Assembly: GCA_026027325.1 (NCBI GenBank)
Contig: JAMSLZ010000002.1
Span: forward strand, 1,488,001-1,552,000
Direction: 5' to 3'
Source: Actinomucor elegans
Taxonomy: Eukaryota; Mucoromycota; Mucoromycetes; Mucorales; Mucoraceae
DNA length: 64,000 nucleotides
Part shown: positions 58,104-64,000 of the stretch, in pieces
How positions within the stretch are numbered: the first letter of the stretch is position 1
Layout of the letters: each line of letters begins with the position of its first letter
The notes under the pieces: generated by a model
Told to the model about the DNA's origin: nothing
What the model saw: the letters and a program-made list of their open reading frames with translations, nothing else
Databases searched by the model: none
Made by a program: the position numbers and the translations under genes

Positions 58104-61100
58104 TTACAGCTCTTCATCCGAGTCTGACATGGTTGCATGATGGTGTGAAATGGAATAAGACATACGGCTTTGTTTCGTTAAAGCCCAGAAATCAGGCACC
58201 ATTAGAAAGTATCTTTCCATAGCTTCTCTAAACCTAATTCTGTACTGGCGTGGAGAGACAATAGTAGGGCCTTTGCCTCCTCCACCCAGAATACCTGATT
58301 CTTTTACCCAGCTTTCCAACTTTTTATCCCAAGTAAATGTACGAATGAAATCTATTATAACGGCAGTTAGAGTTTCAAATGTGGCAAATACAAGTATTAT
58401 ATTTACCAACTATGCCAACTACTAGTTCTTGTCGTTCTTCATCTATACCAACAAGTAATGAGTAATCCATGACATTTCTATTGGACAAAAAGAGCGTGTC
58501 ATTGTGTAATGAGTTCCGAAGAATCTCTTTAGAGTGAGCTCTTATGAACAAAGGCGATTGATATATAACTATAATGTGGTTAGATCAAATGAAATTCAAC
58601 TGAAATAAGCTACGGCTGCTTACGCTCCACCAAGTTTTCATCAAGTAACACTTCATCTTGTTTTCCTGTTGATTGAACGTGTCGATTTCTCATAGATCCT
58701 TTCAAATCGAAAATCTAAAGAGAGAAATGGTTGAGCTCCACATCCTAATATCTACCAACTAAAAGATTGCTTTTTTTCTTCTTTACCTTTTTCACGTTCC
58801 TTTGGTAAAACAAGTTCTCCATTACCAAAACATCCATTCTCATTGATTTACCAGTTGCAGGATTTTTGTATCCAATACTATAAAACCCAAAGATTTTCGC
58901 CAAAACTGTAGGAAGCTCACTAAAAAATGCTTCGGACATGTATTGAAAATATGCTGGTGCAAACCCAAGAAATGCATCCAACTCGTATTTTGACATTTGC
59001 TTCATCAACAGGCGGTCATCTATATTAGAACTGTTAGAATAGTACTCTTTAATGTTTTGAGTGGAGTCACGGTTACCTTTTGTTTTGAGGAATGCAGAGC
59101 CGGATTTTCCTCCAGACGAATCCCACTTGATACAGCTTGCCAAGGACATAATATAGCTTTCATCACAGCCACAATTCCTTCGAAGAGCATCAAACTGTTC
59201 AGAGAAGAATATTTTGCAAAAGAACTTGGTAGAGCCTGTAGAGAAATCTGGACAACAAAGATATGTACGTGTATCTAGAAAATTCTTTGTTTATTTACTT
59301 ACTGTATCTCATGTGCGTTCCTGACTCTCGAAGTAAAGTCTCCTGAATACCATCCGCTGCTTGTTGAAATTGGTTAGTATTACCCAGATTATCCAAGGTA
59401 TTGACTTCCGAAGGTGCTTTGGAATCCATAAAGGATACGTCCCCTGCTTTGATTGTACCATCTAACGACGTATTATCTGAACTCCAACCCTGTATATCAT
59501 GCATTTTGGCAATATAATCGTCGTTACTGAGTGCATAAGCAATAATAGTACTTGGTTCATCTTCACGAACAACAACATACGAGTCTGGAAATAGATATTC
59601 TGTAGGTTGTCTATATAGAACCCAGAGAAAAAGTGAATTAAAAACTATATTCGCACAATTTTTTTTTGTAGTAAAACTTACAAAGGTGATTCCAGAGGCA
59701 ACAAGTTGCCTACCCCACTATCCGTCAAGAAGTTGGTTAATGTTTTCATAAAAGAAATCTTTTCAGCAGTGTGTCGAATATCATCTGAGCTCTCTACCAT
59801 AAGAGCAGTGCTTGTAGTTGAATCTGTCTCACCGTCTATAACAATATCAGGTGCAAGATTGGGCAAATGTGCCAGATTCATATTCTCATCTTTTGAAGAA
59901 GAAGGCTGCTGTATCTTGAGCAAGTCAGACGCAAGTGGTAAATCGCATTCATTCTCATCATCACCTGATAATCCAGAAGACATATCCATTTGACCATCGC
60001 TGAAAGGGAAGTAAGGCTTTGCAAATGAATACTGCTGGGAGGTAGATGGATGTGCGTTAAGTGCTGATTCAGAAACTGGGTTACTTGGTACAAGTGATTT
60101 TCTTCTCTCTTTTGATGCATCCTTGTCTTGATGAATGACTTGATGTACATAAGGTGCCAATGAAGAAAAGTAATCAAATCCGGTATTGTCCTTGTCAGAA
60201 TCATCAGAAGAATCATCCGATATATCATTATCATCATTATCTGCATCTATGCCATTGTCTTGATAGAATTTTGTTGACGCTGGCGTAAAAGTATCTCTTT
60301 TTCTCCCCTCACTGATGTAATTTGAGCCGTGTTGAGATCTTTTCGAGTTTTGATGAAGCCTCATAGCATCCAATTGCTTGCGAACATTACCTCCAGCAAA
60401 CTCATCGTCTATGTCTTCAGTCACCAAGTCATTTGCATGAGTATACACTTGAATGGACGTCTTTTTACGAGGTAAACGAGATCGAAATCGACGATTACCA
60501 CTGCGTGAGGTTGCTTTTCGCTTCAAAAAGTCGGCAGACCCTATATCTTCGGTATCTTCACTTTCGTCTATTTCAAACCGATGGAATTGAACATGTTGGT
60601 CATGACTAATCGAATGATGACGATAGGGTCTAATACGATGCTTTGGATGGCTTTCTTCAGAGCTAGATATTGCCCGCATCATCTGCTTATGGCTGCCACT
60701 GCTGTTGTTACTGATCCTTGTATCTCCTTTTTCAATATGCTTTCCTTTACTACGACGATGGTGCTCCAAGTACGTCGGATCCAAATGCGTTGAATTCAAC
60801 GTAGAATCGACATAGGCATTGATACTGCTGCGTTGGTCATTTTGAAAAGGTTCAAAAAAGATAGGTGAGCGGTTAGATCGCTGTTGGTGTTGATGCTGAC
60901 GAAGTATAGGAATACGAGAAGGCGTAAAAGTAGCTGATAAGGCCCCGGGGCTCTTGCCTCGCAAGAGTTTGTTGGATGTCATTCGATTCAAAGAGATCAA
61001 TTCAACAATATTTCGTTGCTGTTCTTCGGTCTTAAATTTTTCATCTAGTTCATGCATCAAATCCAAAGACAAGCGGCGTCTGATCTCTGGCCTCAGGAAT

Positions 61101-64000
61101 GAGTTATGATGGTCCGGATCCATAGACTGCGGCGTCTCTTCAACAACACCAAGTTCTTGTTCAGTGTCAGAACTCCATAATACCGGCAAGTTGGCTGACG
61201 GTGTAGTTGACAATAAAGGCAGTATCATTTGATGATTAGCTGCTTTGGCGTTCATTTCATCGCTCTTAGTAGCTGCTGTTTTCCTTTTTATGATATGACC
61301 TATCAATGCATCATCGTCTTCTCCATCCAAACCAATACCCAGCAAGGGTAGGTCAGTCACTTCAGTAGCACGCTTCGTGCGTTCATTATCCATATTATAA
61401 ACAATCGAAGCATCGGATATATCTGCTGGAAACATCTTTCGCAATTGATTTGTAGTGATCTTTCTGAGCTCGCGTTCTGGCTGCAAGTAATATTGTACAA
61501 AGTCAGCATAGACAGCATCCCAGTGAGCCACAACTTGAAACAAATAACGACGGACTACTTGAATCGTTAAGGTATCTAAAGGATCTGTTTTGGCGTAGAC
61601 ATTCTGTACCTTTTGTAAGGTATCCTTCTTTTCGCCTTGAGCTTCTAATGACATGTCTTGTAATTCCGCTTTACATGCTTCCAGTTTGCGAGGATCGACC
61701 AGATCAAAAGGAAACGCTTTATTGCGCTCAATAATGGATTGATAAAACTTGTTGACTTTACTTCTCAACAGTTTCAATTCGGCTTCTTTCAAATTCATCT
61801 GTAGCTGACTATGAATAAATAGTTTCATAGGTGGTGCAGCTACCTCCAATAGTTCAATGGTATCATATTGAAAGCGTACTGTCATGTCCATATAGCCAAA
61901 GTAGCGAACATGATTACGCGCCATATCATGAGGACACATATCAGCGCGACAATGAACACCCTTTTGATACAAAAATGTCTCTAGGAACTTGCCAAACGAA
62001 TAGTTCCAAGTATTTTCTGACATGGGCAAAACAGGTGTAGGTTTATCGCACAACTTGCAATAACTCCACATGAGCAGTTTGTTCGACATGCCTGACAACG
62101 GGCAAGGGAAAGGTTCTATCATGACATTAACACGTGCATTACCATGAGCATAGGAGCGATAATGCTGTAGCATGGGGTGGTCACACATAGAAGAGGAACA
62201 AGCTTGACGAGCATCGTTACAAAAGTCCATTACGTATTGGCCCAAGGTTTTGTCTGATGGAAGCCTGTAAAAGCCAAACATACGGATCTCAGGGCCTTGA
62301 CAAGGGAATGTAGTGACAGTACATACACTAGAATACAAAACTACAATGTTTTGATGATAGTATGGCGAAATAGTTTCAGGGTCTTCACCCATGAAAGCTT
62401 CCCAAGCTCGCGAAAATTGACGGTTTTTGGCCTTTAAATCGTATTCTGCATCCAATATTGCGTTGTCTTCCAGATCCATGAGAGATTGTTTTTCAAAGGT
62501 CGATCGTGTAGGTGAAGCTGAATTGGGAACCATATTGGTTTCTTTGGCATTGATCGTCGTAGCATTCGTCTTGATGGAAGAGCCCGAAACCGATTTACGG
62601 CGCTTTTGTTGGTGAATGAATGCTAGCTTGTCTTCTGTATCTTTCAAAACCAATAAAAGATACGGCGGAGGAAATACTACAAACTGAGAAACAGAAAGTA
62701 TCTTGTTTTGATACAAGCTCAATAATTCATTGATATAGTGGCTATTAACAGTTTGGCCATCCTCTTCATCGGGCTGAGACGTAGCTGTACTGACTATACT
62801 TTCACCGCAATGCTTGTTGGCTTTATTATTAACCAAAGACGTATTGTGAATTAGTGGCGATCTGTTTCTTTCCAATGTATCAAGGTCCGATTCTGCAGCT
62901 CCTCGACTTTTTGCAAATGAATCTAATAAAAGCGATGTTTCCAGCTTCAAGTTGTTTACCACAAACACCATAAAGTCAATCAAGCGCTTAATGGTGCGTA
63001 ATGTCTCCATTTTTTCACCTCTCAATACAATGGTTCCGCCTAATTCTGGAGCGCAATCATCAAATACCAAGAATGTCTTGCGGCGATTGGGGATCCATTC
63101 ATGCAAGATCGTGCGTATTTCGAAAGATCCACAGCGGCCAAATGAAAGGCCATGTTGTAGCTTATCTACTGAAGTCACAACACTTGCCTGTGTACATCTT
63201 GCGACGGCTTCAATCACACTATGTTTGACATTATGCACCACTGGAATATTGGCTTCTAGTAGAAACTCCAAGGCCAAACGAGAGACAGTCGACTTTACCA
63301 ACAGCAACGAAGGCTTTAGCGCTACAATGCGACCCACAAGCTTGCGAATATGCTCTCTTTCTTGTGAAATGACAGGTGCGATTGACAAAAGCTGATTTTC
63401 CATTTCCACACGGGAATAGTCTAACGAGAACGTGAGAATCAGAATTCTCGGGTGTGAAATGGTACGCACCATGCGCTTATGAGCCACGTTCTTGGTGCAT
63501 ACAACCCCTTTGACATAAAAACTATCGGAAGGTACACCACCAGGAATTTTTTTGATTTTGACATAATGCCGAACGTCCATATCATCACCAGCACGAATGT
63601 CAGGCTGGACATAATTGATCATTTTGAGTAGTAGTTGTAAAATGACGTCCTCCCATGCTTCTTTGGAGTGATTTGTTGGTGGCATGTCTTGCATGAGTTG
63701 TCTCAGTATCTTGCGAGCATGTGTACGGGCGCTTAGGCTGAGCTCCACAGTTTGTGGCGCTGTAATCGATGAGGAAGGACGACGTTGACGAGGAGGAAAA
63801 CGCAATCGGTTCATGGTGAGTGAATCGATAGGCTTATCGTCCATTAGAAACGGTGATGCTAAGGGATTTGGAGACCAGCTTTCATTAAAATCGTTATAAT
63901 TCGTCTTGGGAAGCCCAATGGTATTGATATGAATCTTGCCGTTTTTCAATGGTTTTTTCCTGGCACTGTTTGGTGTCTTCAAGGTACCACTACCAGAACT
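58104..64000 (-). CDS. FAB1: FAB1/PIKfyve phosphatidylinositol-3-phosphate 5-kinase (5' end beyond window)
   Basis: This large lipid kinase makes PI(3,5)P2 on endosomes and vacuoles. The reading frame is open to base 64000, so the N-terminus, including any FYVE domain, lies outside. The big exon (64000-about 59678) carries the TCP-1/Cpn60-like apical domain ([24 protein letters not shown] region near 63440, then [20 protein letters not shown]). It also holds the Cys/His-rich segment ([20 protein letters not shown] and [20 protein letters not shown], about 62060-61900) and a long Ser-rich disordered linker. Downstream exons give the PIP-kinase domain: [28 protein letters not shown] (substrate and catalytic loop), [31 protein letters not shown] and [17 protein letters not shown]. 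The protein ends at 58104. Convergent with OYE (93 nt between stops). Confidence 0.95.

Noticed and set aside
56913..58104. OYE and FAB1 as a functional pair
   Set aside because: They are convergent with separate, unrelated biochemistry; proximity alone is no evidence.

Overview
This window looks like nuclear DNA of an early-diverging filamentous fungus, most likely Mucoromycota (Mucorales-like). The evidence is the AT-rich sequence, compact genes cut by many short GT-AG introns of roughly 50-120 nt, homopolymer tracts of 21-36 nt inside introns, and a DIRS-type tyrosine-recombinase element. The gene set is also typical of a non-yeast fungus: JMJD6, NBS1, PSMD5, VPS37A-like and SLC33A1 together. 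The species call is inference. No tRNA, rRNA or CRISPR array was seen.

Layout. 1-3.2 kb is a transposon graveyard: a frame-broken DIRS-like tyrosine recombinase running off the left edge, a nested inverted-repeat structure, a Ty3/gypsy reverse-transcriptase fragment, and repeat units with a conserved hairpin. 3.2-15.2 kb is gene-dense: an SDR oxidoreductase (+), ATG11-like scaffold (-), VPS37/ESCRT-I subunit (-), CaMK-type kinase (+), COQ3 (-) and dynein intermediate chain (-). 16.5-20.7 kb holds NBS1 (+) and JMJD6-like (-), with stop codons only 4 nt apart. 21.9-28.5 kb holds RPL26, an unrecognised small membrane protein and NUP159/NUP214, all on the minus strand. 29.8-32.5 kb is a SulP sulfate transporter (-).

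32.5-37.5 kb is a 5-kb stretch without an intact gene. It contains a decayed leucine-rich-repeat gene, two hairpins, degenerate repeats and an orphan reading frame. 37.5-43.2 kb holds a BNA3-type aminotransferase, a HAL4/SAT4-like kinase and PSMD5 (all -). 43.2-45.2 kb contains a decayed LINE-like fragment. 45.2-53.9 kb has a lineage-specific gene (+), ARMT1/DUF89 (+), 3-hydroxyacyl-CoA dehydrogenase (-), SLC33A1 acetyl-CoA transporter (+) and a PA-TM-RING ubiquitin ligase (+). 53.9-56.9 kb is gene-poor. 56.9-64 kb carries an Old Yellow Enzyme (+) with an unusual active site and the FAB1/PIKfyve lipid kinase (-), which runs off the right edge.

The genes are mostly unrelated housekeeping functions, as expected for a fungal chromosome arm. 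Loose functional links are autophagy and endosomal sorting (ATG11, VPS37, FAB1, the RING ligase), mitochondrial metabolism (COQ3, HADH, BNA3), and acetyl-CoA or sulfate transport. No new multi-gene system could be supported. The best leads are the inverted-repeat DIRS remnant, the hairpin-bearing repeats before the SDR gene, the OYE active-site change, the NBS1 minisatellite and weak FHA region, and the coding relics in the gene deserts.
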